NCBI GenBank assembly: GCA_008638375.1
Contig: CM018050.1
Coordinates: forward strand, 27,161,097 to 27,225,096
Length of the DNA: 64,000 nucleotides
From: Nyssa sinensis
Taxonomy: Eukaryota > Streptophyta > Magnoliopsida > Cornales > Nyssaceae
Reading direction: 5' to 3'
Both the position numbers and the translations under genes were made by a program. Below the pieces are notes generated by a model, which saw nothing but the letters and a program-made list of their open reading frames with translations, searched no databases and was not told the DNA's origin. Positions 44,700-57,174 of the stretch are shown here, piece after piece. How positions within the stretch are numbered: the first letter of the stretch is position 1; each line of letters opens with the position of its first letter.

Positions 44700-47471
44700 G
44701 TGCCATAATTTAGAAATGTACCTTTATGAACAAACAACTCTAGATACCTAGCACAGACCTCAGTCTCGTGCTCTCAAGTGGCCTCCTCGACTCGATGATG
44801 GCTCCAAAGAACCTTGACCAAAGGGATGATCTTGCCCCGCAAAACCTGGTCCCTCAAGTCCAATATCTCTACAGGCCTTTCATCATAAGAAACATCACCC
44901 TCCACTTGAAGATCGACCCAATCGAGCACATGTGAAGGGTCAGGCTCATACTTCCTCAACATTGGTACATGGAAGACATCATGAACCCCACTGTGGTGGT
45001 AATGCCAACAGATAAGCCACTGCGCCAACCCTCTTAAGGATCTCAAATGACCCTATAAACCGTGGCAATAGTTTCCCACTACGCCCGAATCTCCTCAATC
45101 CCTGTCGTGGGGCTACCTTGAGGAATACATGTCCCCCAACATAAAATGATAGAGGTCGTCGTCCTCCTGTCTACATAACTCTTTTGGCGGCTCTGTACTA
45201 TCAACAGACACTGCTGAATCATCTATATCTTCTCCGTGGTCTCATGGACTATGTTAGGCCCAAAAGCAGCCGTCTCCCCTACCTCGGTCCAACATATCGG
45301 TGAACGACACAGATTTCCATACAATGCCTCAAAAGGTGCCATCTCGATACTAGACTAATAGCTATTGTTTTAGGCAAACTCTACTAGAGCAAGATGATCC
45401 TCCCAACTACCCCTGAAATCCATAACACGCATTCTAAGCATATCCTCAAGTATTTGGATAGTACGCTTTGATTGATCAGTCAGTCTGAGGATGGAAAGCA
45501 GTACTAAATAGTAGCTGAGTCCCCACGGCTATTTAAAGACTCTGCCCAAAACCGTGCAGTAAAATGTGGATCTCTGTCTGAAAAAATGGAAACAAGAATC
45601 CCATGTCGTCGTACTATCTCTCGGATATACAACCTACTAAGAACATCCACTGAATCAAGTCACTCTACTGGTTAAGAAATGTGCAGACTTCGTCAACCTG
45701 TCAACAATAACCCAAACTGCATCGTGACCTCTAGGTAACCTCGGAAAACCCATAAATAGTAATAAACTCCCACTTCTACCCAGCCACTGGCAATGGCTGT
45801 AATAAACCCCCAGGTCTCTAGTGCTCAACCTTAACCTACTGGCATGTGAGACATCTCGATACAAACTGTACAACATCTCCTTTCTTTCCAATCCACCAAT
45901 ACTGGCGGCGTAAATCATAGTACATCTTAGTGCCCCCTAGGTCCACTACTAGACGTGAATGATGGAAATCTCGAAGAACATCAGCGCTAAGAGACTTTGG
46001 AACAAAGACTCTACCCATATACCTTAGGCTAAGGTTAGAATGAACTGTCCATCCCTCTAAGCCCTCGGTACTAGCAACTCGTGCTCGAATCTGATCTGCT
46101 TCTGTGTCTTGTAATTGTACCTCAATAACCCTGCTCAACAGTGTAAGCTGTGCACACAAACTGAATAGTGTGGCGTGTCCCTCAAACTCGACAAAGTCCA
46201 AGTCAAACCCACCAAGGTTTCCCATCATCTCCTATTCTTTAATAGCAATGCTAGCAATAGTACTCCTCGGTCTCCTACTAAGTGCATCTGCTACAGGCAT
46301 TGGCCTTCCCAGGATGGTACTGAAGATTAAAGTCATAGTCCCCCATATACTCCATCCATCTCCTCCGCCGAAGGTTCAAGTCGTTCAGCATGAAAATGTG
46401 TCTGAGGTTCTTGTGATCTGAGAACACCTCGAACCTCTCCTCGTATAAGTAGAGTCACCAACTATTAAGTACAAAGATGATGGCAGCTAACTCCAAATCA
46501 TGTTTAGGATAGTTATGCTCATGATTATTTAATTGACCAGAACCATAAGCTACCACCCTACCCTTCTGCATCAATACACAATCTAGTCCCTTTCGCGACG
46601 CATCGCAGTAGACTGTATTGCCAATACCTCCCTCAAGTATAATCAGAACAGGTGCTGAAGTCAGTTTCCTTTTCAGCTCCTAAAATGATTGCTCGCAGTC
46701 ATCACTCCACTCGAATCTAATGCCTTTGCATGTCAGACGAGTCATTGGTGCGGCAAGACAAGAAAATCCCTTTACAAATCGACGGTAGTATCCGTTCAAT
46801 CCTAAAAAACTCCGGATCTTAAACACATTCTTTGGCCTCTCCCAACTTATAACAGAGTCAATCTTAGAAGGGTCCATGGATACCCCACTACCTGATACAA
46901 TATGGCCTAGAAACTGTACCTTCTAAAGCCAAAACTCACACTTCTAGGCTGTATTGCCAATACCTCCCTCAGGTATAACCAGAACAGGTGCTGAAGTCAA
47001 TTTCCTTTTCAACTCCTAAAATGATTGCTCGCAGTCATCACTCCACTCGAATCTAATGCCCTTGCGTGTCAGACGAGTCATGGGTATGGCAAGACAAGAA
47101 AATCCCTCTACAAATCGACGGTAGTATCTGGTCAATCCTAAAAAACTCTGGATCTCAAACACATTCTTTGGCCTCTCCCAACTTATAACAGAGTCAATCT
47201 TAGAAGGGTCCATGGATACCCCATTACCTGATACAATATGGCCTAGAAACTGTACCTCTTGAAGCCAAAACTCATACTTTTAGAACTTAGCAAGCAAACG
47301 ATGTTCCCTTAAAATTTGTAATACAATCCGTAAGTGAAAAGTATGCTCCTCCTCAAAAGGTGAGTAAATCAGAATGTCATCAACAAAGACTACAACAAAC
47401 TGATCCAAATAAGGACTAAAGATGCAATGCATCAAGTCCATGAATGTCATCAGGGCATTCGTCACACCGAA
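44700..47471 (-). pseudogene. chromovirus pol, downstream part (RT end, RNase H, integrase, chromodomain-like end)
   Basis: From 47471 leftward: [20 protein letters not shown] and [11 protein letters not shown] (RT active site, Phe replacing the usual Tyr), a thumb region SFLGLTRYYRRFVEGFS that occurs twice because of a 336-base duplication, RNase H ([34 protein letters not shown]), integrase zinc finger (DFHHSRL to FVSRCLTCQ), core (GHDAVWVIVDRLTKSAHF), and a C-terminal block VHDVFHVPMLRKYEPDPSHV with VRGK-type EQVLRGK-like end that marks Tekay/Reina/Del chromoviruses. Stops and frameshifts are frequent. Confidence 0.88.
46612..47283. repeat. 336-bp tandem duplication in pol
   Basis: 46612-46947 and 46948-47283 are near-identical head-to-tail copies, each with TGTATTGCCAATACCTCCCT and coding MDPSKIDSVISWERPKNVF. 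The offset of every landmark is 336 bases, which is divisible by three. Confidence 0.92.
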
Positions 47472-50393
47472 TGTCACGCCCCAAATTCCCGACGAACCCG
47501 AGGCGCGACTGACGAGACAGAAAATAAAATAAATAAAAGGACAAGATAAATAAATCCACTAAACATGCATCTGTTCCCTTCAATACATAAGATAACATTA
47601 AATACATCGTTCATAGGTCACTCGGGCTTAAGCCCTTACATTACAATATACAAGTCCCATGGACCAAAAATGTAACAAGGGCTTCACCCCATCAGAGTAT
47701 CATGGAGTCTCAAGTAGCTGGTGGATCCTCATCTGAAAAATGTTGCCCACAAATGGGTCAGCTCAACTGCTGGTATGATGAAGTGCTAATGCAAGAAATA
47801 AAGCTAAGGCGTGGCATGTGCAAAGTGTACATTTATATCTAAATGACATTCAAAGCATCGCAATAATATATATATGAATGGTATGCGTGACGCACCCATG
47901 CACAACTCTATGCCACAACCCATGTCTCGTTTACGGGTGCTCCCCGATGGCTACGGAGTACCAATGCAATGGCCAATTTTGGGTTTTTCACCACAGGATC
48001 TACACCCTCATAATGCATAGCACCACGTGCTCTACCCACGCCATGTTCTCAAAGGATTCATCATATGCCAATATGCCAATGCAATCTCAATGATACATGG
48101 TTTTCACAATATAGCATGCTCGAGACAATAATACATAAATCATCAGTCAGTTTCATATACATGCATATCTCATGTGTTCATACATCATAATTCATGTTCT
48201 TCACTTTACTAAACTTGCAAGTAACATATAAACATGTGAATAACCAATTACAAGTTATCAAGTAAACACATTACAAATAAACACATAAAGCATTCCAGTC
48301 ATTCACAAATATTCCTAACTTAACTTCATTTCTAACATTAGCAAAACACCATACCTGATGGGTTGGTATCAACCCTAGAAGATCGTGCACTATATGTAAC
48401 TGAACCGGCAAATGAAAATGCAGGAGATCAGATCGCCCTCTCCTATCCTGTCAGTGTCCCTAAAAGCATAAATTTCAACTCAGTCTATTGTCATTTGAAT
48501 TTATGCTATTCATCAAATTTTATGTCTTTAATTCATAGGTTTCTATTCTGCTAAATTAAACTCTACCATTGGTTCTAGGACGTTGAAGAAAATAAGTTTA
48601 GGTTCTCGTAGAACTCAATTCGGACACCGGGGTTCAAAAGGGCAAAACAGTCATTTTACATTTTTCACGGGTCCTTACATTTCGTGACCTCTTTTCACAA
48701 ATCGGACTCCACGGGTGAGTCTGGAATGCTCGAGATAATAAAGTTTCACTATTTGTTTACCTAATTCGGAGTTCGTTTGACTGTACTTCAATTCAGGAGC
48801 ATTTTGGTAATTTTATATGTTACTACGTGTTTTTTATTTTTCGGGACCCCGTCTCGTAAAACAAATCTCACCATTGGTCTCAGAATGGTCGAGATAGTCA
48901 AAATACACTAATGACTTGTCTCATTTGGACTCCGAATCATCTTAGCATATTTAAATAATTAAATTAATTAAATTAAATAATTAATTAATTAATTTAATTA
49001 ATATTTTATTAATAATTTAATCAGGTGGTTCAAAGTGTAATAACCAACAGTTGGGGGTCAGTTTGTAATTTCTGAAAGTCTTGGGTCAAGGTTTAATTCC
49101 TAAAAGGTTCAAGGTCAAATTTGTAATTAGTCAAAATTTACTATTCTCAATTCGGTTACCCAAACAGGGACTTATCCAGAACAGGGATAGGATATCCTTG
49201 TTCCTATTTCAATTTAAATTTTTTTAATTTCTTATACTTGTAACCAAACGGACCCAATCCCTTTTTAATTTAAAACATCAGCGCGACACGTGGCAGGGGC
49301 GGTTTAGCCCCGCCCGAACCGGACCCGACCCGGACCCGAAACCCGACCCGGTCACCCCCCTTCTTCCGACTTTCCGGCGACGTAGCAGTAGGGTTCAGGC
49401 GCCTTCTCCGGCGAGATTTTCAAGTTTTAAAAATGCGTTTTTCTTCATTTTCCCCCAAGGATTTCATATCTAGGGTTATTTTTGGGTCCAAGCCACTCAA
49501 TCTTCACGAAATAGAGGGTCAAACCCTCGGTCAAAACTCTGGCCGACTCTTTCCCCTTCATTTTTGTGACTGTTTGTCCATGGGTAAATCCCCATTTTCA
49601 TCCCAAACGGTTTCTGCACCTCCTAGGGTTCATTCCCTGTTATTTAAACTGGGTTTTACACATAAAATGACAACACCCAACCCTTATACCCGTGACCTAC
49701 AACCTAGGTTTTCTCCCTAGTTTCTCAACCATTTCATCTCATTCTTTTTGCATTATAAACCCTACATCATGCTCTCTAAGATCATATACATTAAATCAAG
49801 TTTTATGCTTTAAAAAAAATCAAAACAGAAAGGATCACTCACGGTTTTTCCTGTCGGTTTCTCTCTCTAGCCGTGCCCTCTTCCACCTTTTGGTTCCAAG
49901 CTTAAATCAAGCTTCACAGAGTTCTTCTCCTTTCCAGAATTCTCTTCCTCCCTTGCTCTCAGTTTTTCTATCCTTTCTCTCCTTCCCAACCGAGACCACA
50001 TATACACACACACATCAAGTCTCACATGTCTCTCTCTCTCTCTAGCCCCTTTCCTTGACTTCTTCCCCCTCTGTTCAGCCACTTTGCTTCCCCCCAAATG
50101 CAGCTTTGCATTAAATACAAAGCTGCCCTATATAAGCTATATATATATCACTTATCACACACACACACTAGGCACACACACTACTCCACCGACACACACA
50201 CACACCCTCTCCAGGTCTGTTGCACAACCCACACACTGCCATATATATTTATATACTCATACATATTCATATACACTTGGACATACATCTTTCCATACAT
50301 GTACACATATATATATAATATTCCACACACATATGCATGCTACACATACACATACATCCATGTATTTTAAATAATGTTAATATACATTTTAAT

Positions 50394-50428
<35 letters not shown>

Positions 50429-50493
50429 TAATAATAATAAAACAAAGAAGAATAAAGAATAATAAAAAAAAAAAAAAATTCCATGTCATAACA
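47472..50493 (-). mobile_element. solo LTR (chromovirus family) in the RT gene
   Basis: 3022 bases from TGTCACGCCCCAAATTCC to GTCATAACA with no gag or pol inside. The direct repeat CCGAA lies at 47467-47471 and 50494-50498. Removing it plus one repeat rejoins the RT reading across the MPFGVT motif. The block at 47880-48080 matches 53590-53830 of the surrounding element's LTR in the same orientation, so the two are related. It includes a GC-rich stretch with CCCGACCCGG repeats (49300-49360) and AC, AT and ATA microsatellites. Confidence 0.92.
50155..50442. repeat. AC, AT and ATA microsatellites in the solo LTR
   Basis: AC runs at 50155-50210, AT runs near 50305-50320, and about 15 ATA/TAA units at 50395-50442. 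A similar TTA run is at 51293-51335 outside the solo LTR. Confidence 0.85.
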
Positions 50494-50498
50494 CCGAA

Positions 50499-51023
50499 TG
50501 GCATAACTACAAACTCATAATGGCCATAACGAGTGCGAAAAGCTGTCTTCGCCACATCCTCCTCCCGTACTCTTAACTGATGATACCCCGATCGAAGATC
50601 GATCTTCGAGAAGCATCTCAAACCCTTAAGTTGATCAAACAAGTCCTCTATCCTAGGTACTGGGTACTTATTCTTGATAGTGACCCAATTCAGTCTCCTA
50701 TAATCCACACACAAACGTAATGTCCCATTCTTCTTCTTTGCAAATAATGCTGAAGCACCGCACGGTGAAGTACTAGGACGGATAAAACCCTTACCCTGCA
50801 AATCAGTCAACTGCTCCTTCAACTCCCTCAACTCAGTTGGAGCCATACGGTAAGGTGGAATGGAAATAGGCATAGTGCCTAGGATAAGCTCTATCGTGAA
50901 CTCTATCTTTCGTCTCGGTGGTAGACTAGTCAAGTCATCTGGAAAGACATCTGCAAACTCATCCACTGTTGGCGGTAATACACTCTTTATAGTCCCACTC
51001 CCATCTCCTATTAAACTAGCCAA
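50499..51023 (-). pseudogene. chromovirus reverse transcriptase, upstream part
   Basis: An open stretch carries [100 protein letters not shown] and [17 protein letters not shown], the fingers and palm of gypsy RT. It has no stops over about 175 codons, the best-kept coding segment of this element. It stops at the solo-LTR insertion point and resumes at 47471. Upstream, where protease and gag should be, nothing is recognised. Confidence 0.88.
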
Positions 51024-51295
51024 CTAGTAGCTATAACCTCCCCAACTCCTCGAGTCATACAAGGGTGGCACTAGAAAATCTCCACGATCCCCCGTGAAAT
51101 AAAAACTCTCCGCAAGAGTACACATTGTCACTCTCCCCCTTGTAGCAGTCTATACTCGCCCGAAAGTAAACAACCAAGCCATCCCTAATTACATGCTAAG
51201 TAAAAATTTGAAATCATACTTCCCACAAGCTTGACCTAACCATGCCATTCACAATTCATTCTCTATATTAAACAACACGATCATTTTCTTTATTA

Positions 51296-51332
<37 letters not shown>

Positions 51333-52069
51333 TATTTATTTTTTTAGTATTATTCTTATTATTATTATTTTCAATCTACTAATAATTCAACAATCTAATT
51401 CATCAATTTTTTTTTTTGTACCGAGTTCAAACACAATCTTTCATAAGGAAAAAATCATTTAAGCAATACAATATACACATACTTAAGTTATGCTAGTCTT
51501 CAACTAGCCTAACTAACCTAAGGTCTAAACCCTATCCACTGTTCTAAGGCATTAGATCCTAGATCTTACGTCAATCGGCGCTACCGGGGTTGATAGAGGT
51601 CTGAGAACTAAAGTTCTCCCTCTCCCATCGACCTACTCTGCCTCAATCTAGTGTTTTAGGATGGCATCTCATAATAGGAACAAGTATTATTTAGAAATTC
51701 AGCTTCTACTCATCTAATGTATTCCACATCCTATAGCATCCTCCCATAATGCCATATGATATAATAAAGGCAAACAAGTATCAATCTATCATGTGTGTAA
51801 ACATATACCAAGTTACCACATACGGTCATGCCAATACATACATTACCCATATCATGTATCTCACAACACCAAATCACGTAACCATGCATCATAGTATAGT
51901 ATTAACTAACACATAATCAGTAACATGTGATGCGTCAAGTATAAATAGCCATATAACGTACAAGATCCTATCACATACTACTGACAGTTCATACTAAGTC
52001 ACACGCTTTCCTCTAGAGTCCCATGGTGTTCAACAACATCCTATCGTCGCCAGGTATTCTTAAACTAGA
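51024..52069 (-). other. non-coding leader of the chromovirus; gag and protease absent
   Basis: Only about 1 kb separates the PBS copies from RT, where a complete element has gag and protease (over 1.5 kb). No zinc knuckle or DSG motif is seen in any frame. A T-rich TTA microsatellite is at 51293-51335. Confidence 0.6.
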
Positions 52070-52208
52070 GCTCTAATACCAAGTTGTCAGAGCATACACA
52101 TTACACAATGTTTACAAATTTTTTTTTTCTTCAAATTATGCATCGTGGTCCATTCTGTTCAACAACACCCCACGGTCCCTAAGTATTCAAACCTAAGCTT
52201 TGATACCA
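52070..52208 (-). other. duplicated primer-binding sites of the chromovirus
   Basis: Minus strand TGGTATCAAAGC (52197-52208) lies next to the 5' LTR. A second copy, TGGTATTAGAGC (52070-52081), lies 127 bases further in, again next to a TGTCA-like LTR-end phrase. Flanking GTTCAACAACA is also repeated, so the leader was duplicated. Both are tRNA-Met-type sites. Confidence 0.75.
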
Positions 52209-52211
52209 AGT

Positions 52212-55054
52212 TGTCACGTCCCGAATCTCCAAAACTCGAGGAGTGAGTAAAAATTAAAATGAATTAATTAAAGGCAATTAAATGGATTTAGTTGATTACC
52301 CATTTATTTTTCCATGTTTCCCAAAAATTAAAAATGAAAAGTTGCTAAATGGACTCACCCAAGATGGGTTTTTAATATCAATCTAATACCTCCCCAACCA
52401 ATGGTCAAAATAGTCTAAGTCATGTTCAAGCATGACCCCCAAGATAGTCCAATAATAGGTCAACAATCTTACCTAAAGTGGTCTAAGGAAGTGGCCAAAC
52501 ATGGCCTTGAATAATAACTAAAATGTGTCCCAAAAAGGTGCCCAACATGACTTGGTATAATGGCTAAAAGTTTCCAAAAAAGGGCTCTAAAAGGTAGTGT
52601 CAAACATAGGAAAAAATGAACTTAAAATGGCCTTGGAAGGCAAGTCATGGCATGCCCATGACATGCCCCAAGCAGTAGACACGAGTGGGGCAAGGCAGTA
52701 GGCGCGCGGGCAAGGCACGGAGTGGGCCCGGAGCTCGCGGGGGCGTGGGCTGAACTGCTGTCTGCTGTGCTATTATAGCAACAGTGTATTTGCTGCAAGC
52801 TGTTTTCCCCCTTTTCTGAATTTTTTTCTAAAGTGCTGCAAGCTGATTTTTTTCAATTTTTAACCTACTTCCTCAAGGTTTTTAACCCCCACTTTTTCGC
52901 ACTTTTGCCCCTTATATATGAGCATTTTACACATCTAACAACTCCTTTTTAATTCATAAAATTTTGACATGGTCTCCTTTAATTTGTGTTCTAAATATTT
53001 TTCACTTAATATTTTACAACAATTTATATATGTAAGTACATGCACTATCCACCCTCACTCGATGGCCACAAGTTTATGGAAATTTAACATACACCTACAT
53101 TATCGATTAAGTTTGAGGCTCGATGCCTACTTTCCTAACTCCTCATATACCAACATTCGAACTTGCATATGATCCTTACTATGGTCATTTTTCTTACATT
53201 GTTCCCAACATATACCTGTGATGCACATTAAACAAAAATACCCTATTTGTCATTTGGGTTTAAACCCTTACATTACAAAATACCCAAGGCTTCTAGTCCA
53301 CCGTTTTTCCAAATTTAAACACAAGTTATTTGGGCTTATGCCCAAACATACAAAAATGTGGCCCTTAGGCCAAATATGCTTCAAAATTCATTTTCTCCTT
53401 CGTGCTCCAATGACTTCATCAAGTCTCAAGTGTCGGGAGCCTCATCTGTAATATGTAATCCCATATAGGGTAAGCACGATGACTTGTATGACATAATGCT
53501 AATATAAAGAACAAAGGTAAGGCGTGGCATAGTGCAAAGTGTACATTTGTAAATTATAAACCCTCCAATTCCCTCAATGCTATGCAATGACAATATGCGT
53601 GACACACATATGCAACTTTATGCCACACTCATGTCTCGCTTCACGGTCTTCCCCTGTTGGAACGCAAGTACCAATCGTATGTCTCGCTTCACAGTCTGTC
53701 CTTGTTGGAACGCGAGTACCAATGGCCAATTTTGGGTTTTTCACCACAGGATCTACACCTTCATAATGCATAGCACTAAAGTGCTCAACACACGCCATGT
53801 TTCCAAAGATTCACAACATGCCAACATGCCTTGATTTTTCTATGCAATTCTAATGAGGCATTTATCAAACCCATGGAGTATACCTTAAACAATGCATTAT
53901 ACATAAAGTAAATTATAACTTTTAAACCACAAAACTTTATCTACATGAGCATAGCATATAATCAATCAATCATACATATACACATGTTACATATTCACAA
54001 CCTTACCAAATTCTCAATGGTTACACAAGTACACAAAGTACCAATACATTGACTAAATCATAACTTTCAAACTACAAGACTTTGTCTACTATGAACATAA
54101 GCTAGAATGCAATGAATTATACATATAGTCACATTACATGTTCATCATTTCACCAAATTCCCGAAGAACACATAAATACATAAGGCACCAACCCTAGGTT
54201 TTCAAAGTAACTATATGCTATGTGATTTTCTAACAATAAGTAAGCATGTAAGTCATACAAATAACTTATAAAAACACTACTAAACTTAACCATATTCTTT
54301 ACTTAGCAAAATATCATATCCTAGAAGGGTTTTTCTCAACCCTAGGGAGTTGTGCTTGCTGTGCAGCCGAACAAATCGATAAGAATGTATCCTTTGAGGT
54401 GGGGAACAACTTCTTAGAAGGAAGCCTTGTGAAATTTTAAGGCTAGAGATGAGTTTTGGAAGGTGGAAAGTTGAAAAACCTAGGTTTTTCTCATATTTTT
54501 TCTCCAAGCACGACCTGTTGTATAATCTCCATAATTAGTTTTTCTCATATTTTTTCTCCAAGCACGACCTGTTGTATATTCTCCAAAATTTTCTAATAAT
54601 TCTGACTCTCAAAAGCTGTATTTATACTAAAGGGACTAAGGGATAAAAAGACCCTTTTGCCCTTAATGAGTTGCGGGGCCCCGTTACACTACAACCCGTC
54701 CCGAAATGCCTCAATTCGATATTCTATTTTAACCAAGGTTCTTAAAATTATTTTAAATGATATTTTTTCAAAAAATTTATTTTCTCTTGTTGGCGGGCCT
54801 GGGTCCACTCGGGCCACCCGGGATGCCCTTTTTTGGTCCATTTTTCAAACTATCTCTGATTAGGCTCAAATTCCCACAAGAGGTGTATTTTAACATTCTA
54901 AGCATATTTCCATTCTATGTTATACTCAAATTATGCTTCTAAATATGTCTTATGTCTAAATGATACATGTATAGTACCCTACCGGTAAATAGTGCATAAA
55001 TAGTGCCCCATCAACAAAAATGAAAAATTTATCCTAATTTTTTAGATCTTTACA
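52212..55054 (-). repeat. 5' LTR of the chromovirus
   Basis: 2843 bases from TGTCACGTCCCG to GATCTTTACA (plus strand). It contains a 58-base tandem duplication (CTCCAAGCACGACCTGTTGT) near 54500-54590. It lacks the satellite and CACTA insertion present in the other LTR. Confidence 0.88.
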
Positions 55055-55059
55055 CATAT

Positions 55060-57122
55060 GCCTAGAACACCCACTGTCACTCAATGTAGTGTGAATAACA
55101 AGATAATTCAACCTATCTTTTCTAAGCCAAACTTGCTTGAATTTATTTGGTTGATTCTTGTTACCAATAGTTCTAATCTTAGAGTCACTTTGAGGATAAG
55201 AATCATTAGCCATTCTCTAGACTTTTTGAGCTAAACTCTAAGATTTTTGAACTAAGGCATTCACCTGTTGCTTCATGATCGAAAAATTTGATTTTGGCAC
55301 ATTTAGACTTTGGTGATTTTTTCCTTTCCTAGCCTCTTTACAATATTGAATTGTATGACCTTCGATTATACAATAAGTGCAAAAACAGGATTTTGGCCAT
55401 GATGCCTCTTGAGGCTTTTGAGCAGGAAGGACAAATTTAATTAGCATAAGTGGAGCCTTTTGAGTTTGATTAGTCACAGTGGGATTTTTAGGATCATGAA
55501 ATGTATAATAGCCCAAACCAACCTTGTTATATTTGATGGTGATAGTATTCAACATTTGGCCAAATTTATTAGACCTGTCTTCAAGAGTAACTTTCACTTT
55601 CTTAGTTTTCTTGAGTTTGAGTTCAAGATTGTGAACTCTACTTTGGAGATCAATCTTTTCAGACTTGGTAGAGACAAGATTCTTTTTCAAATTATCAATC
55701 TCCAAAACTAAGGAGTTTCTCTTAAGCTCAACTACCTTGAGTCTTTCTAGAAGAGTAGCTCGATCAGCCTTGAGCAAGCTAATAAGTGTTTCACTTTCAA
55801 TATTAACACTTTCCTCTTTTTCAGCTAGTTTTGATTTGGCTGAAAGCTTGAGATTTTCTTTTTTAAGTTTAAGTGATTCTTCATACAATTGATCATATGA
55901 TGCGTGAATATCTTGATCAATTTCACAATCATTTTCACTCTTAGAGGGATTTTCACCATCAGAATTTTGTTTTCTCATATCATGGGTATGTGAACTCTCA
56001 AGAATATTTGTAGCGACTATGAAGGCTAAGAACTGATGTTCTATTTCCTATTTTTCATCACTACCTTCACATTCCTTCTTCCTCTTCATTATCATTATTA
56101 GTCAAGGTTGAAGTCATTTCCCTAGAATTACTATTCTTCTTACCTATCTTTTTGTTGGGGTAGTCTACCGCAATATGGCCATACTTGTGGCAATCATATC
56201 ATGCTATGGGAGATTGTCCAGATGATTGATTTGAGGATTTTCTCCTATCACGGTTAGAGGTGGATTTGTCTCTTGAGTTGTTTGAATTAGAAGTAGACTT
56301 CCTTAACGAGCTTCCTTGACTGGATGATGAATTATTTCTTTTACCTTTTAGGAATCTATTGAACCTTTTAACAAGTACGGCTAGCTCATCATCATTAAAA
56401 GGTGCGGACTCAATGCCTTGATCCTCTTCAGATTTTTCTTAGACAGATTTTAAGGCTATGTTCTTATGTCTTCTATTCTATCTACAATTTAACTCATAGG
56501 TTTGCAATGAACCTACTAACTCATCTACTCTTATGGAGTCAACATCTTTGGTTTCCTATATTGTAGTGACTTTTGGTTGAAACCTCTTAGGTAGAGATCT
56601 CAAGCTTTTGCGCACAATTTTGTGCTCCTTAATTCTTTCCCCAAGATTAAAGGAAGAATTGACAACATCACTTAGTTTGGCATAAAAACCATCGAATGAC
56701 TCAGACTCTTCAATCCTAAGTGTTTCAAACTTAGAGGTCAACATTTAAAATTTTGACCTCTTGACAGCAGTAGTACTCTCACGGGTAGTCTATAGGATTT
56801 TTCAAGCTTTCTTAGAAGTCTCACATGTAACAATATGCCTAAACTCATAAGCATTAACGGTGTTGAAAATCGCATTCAACCCTTTAGTATTACAACCATT
56901 CATTCTAAGTTCCAGTTCATTCCACTCAATAAAAAGTTTCAATTCAGATGGTTTTTCAGCAGTAGCTCTAGTGGTAGGATGTGTCCAACCACAATTCACA
57001 GTTAACTAGACATGTTCATCAATAGACCTAAGGATTGCTTTCATCCTAGCTTTCCAATATGCATAGTTAGTACCATCAAATAATGGAGGACGAGATATGA
57101 ACCCTCCTTTATGATTATCCAT
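55060..57122 (-). pseudogene. Sirevirus-like gag and protease active site
   Basis: The start is the ATG at 57122 (MDNHKGGFISRPPLFDGTNY). Then follow NAIFNTVNAYEFRHIVTCET, FDGFYAKLSDVVNSSFNLGE, KSLRSLPKRFQPKVTTI (gag core), a knuckle remnant CHKYGH near 56190, a 246-codon open stretch (55978-55238) with a Lys/Glu/Leu-rich coiled coil (residues about 25-150) and a complete CCHC knuckle CTYCIIEGHTIQYC, and finally SDSGCSRHM, the protease active site, cut at 55059 by the gypsy insertion. Several stops, including one 30 codons in, disable it. The coiled coil and double knuckle are Sirevirus features. Confidence 0.87.
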
Positions 57123-57162
57123 CTAGAAAAAAATTAGGATCAATCTAATGCCTTAGATTTTA

Positions 57163-57174
57163 GCTCTGATACCA
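57163..57174 (-). other. primer-binding site of the Sirevirus-like element
   Basis: Minus strand TGGTATCAGAGC, an exact match to the tRNA-Met site, lies between the 5' LTR and gag. Confidence 0.88.

Larger units (their letters stand above)
39700..55054 (-). mobile_element. Ty3/gypsy chromovirus (Tekay/Del type), inserted in the Sirevirus protease
   Basis: LTRs at 39700-44675 (3') and 52212-55054 (5') begin TGTCACG and end TTACA on the plus strand. A perfect 5-bp repeat CATAT lies at 39695-39699 and 55055-55059. PBS, RT, RNase H, integrase and a chromodomain-like C-terminus are on the minus strand. Gag and protease are missing. It contains a solo LTR (47472-50493) in RT and a CACTA-like piece in the 3' LTR. 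By eye the first ~170 bases of the two LTRs are close to 88% identical, so it is old. Confidence 0.9.

Noticed and set aside
49433..50045. Open frames of 95 and 117 codons as genes.
   Set aside because: They fall in a solo LTR bounded by a perfect target duplication and lack any domain.
50084..50374. 96- and 90-codon frames rich in His and Thr.
   Set aside because: They are translations of the AC microsatellite.
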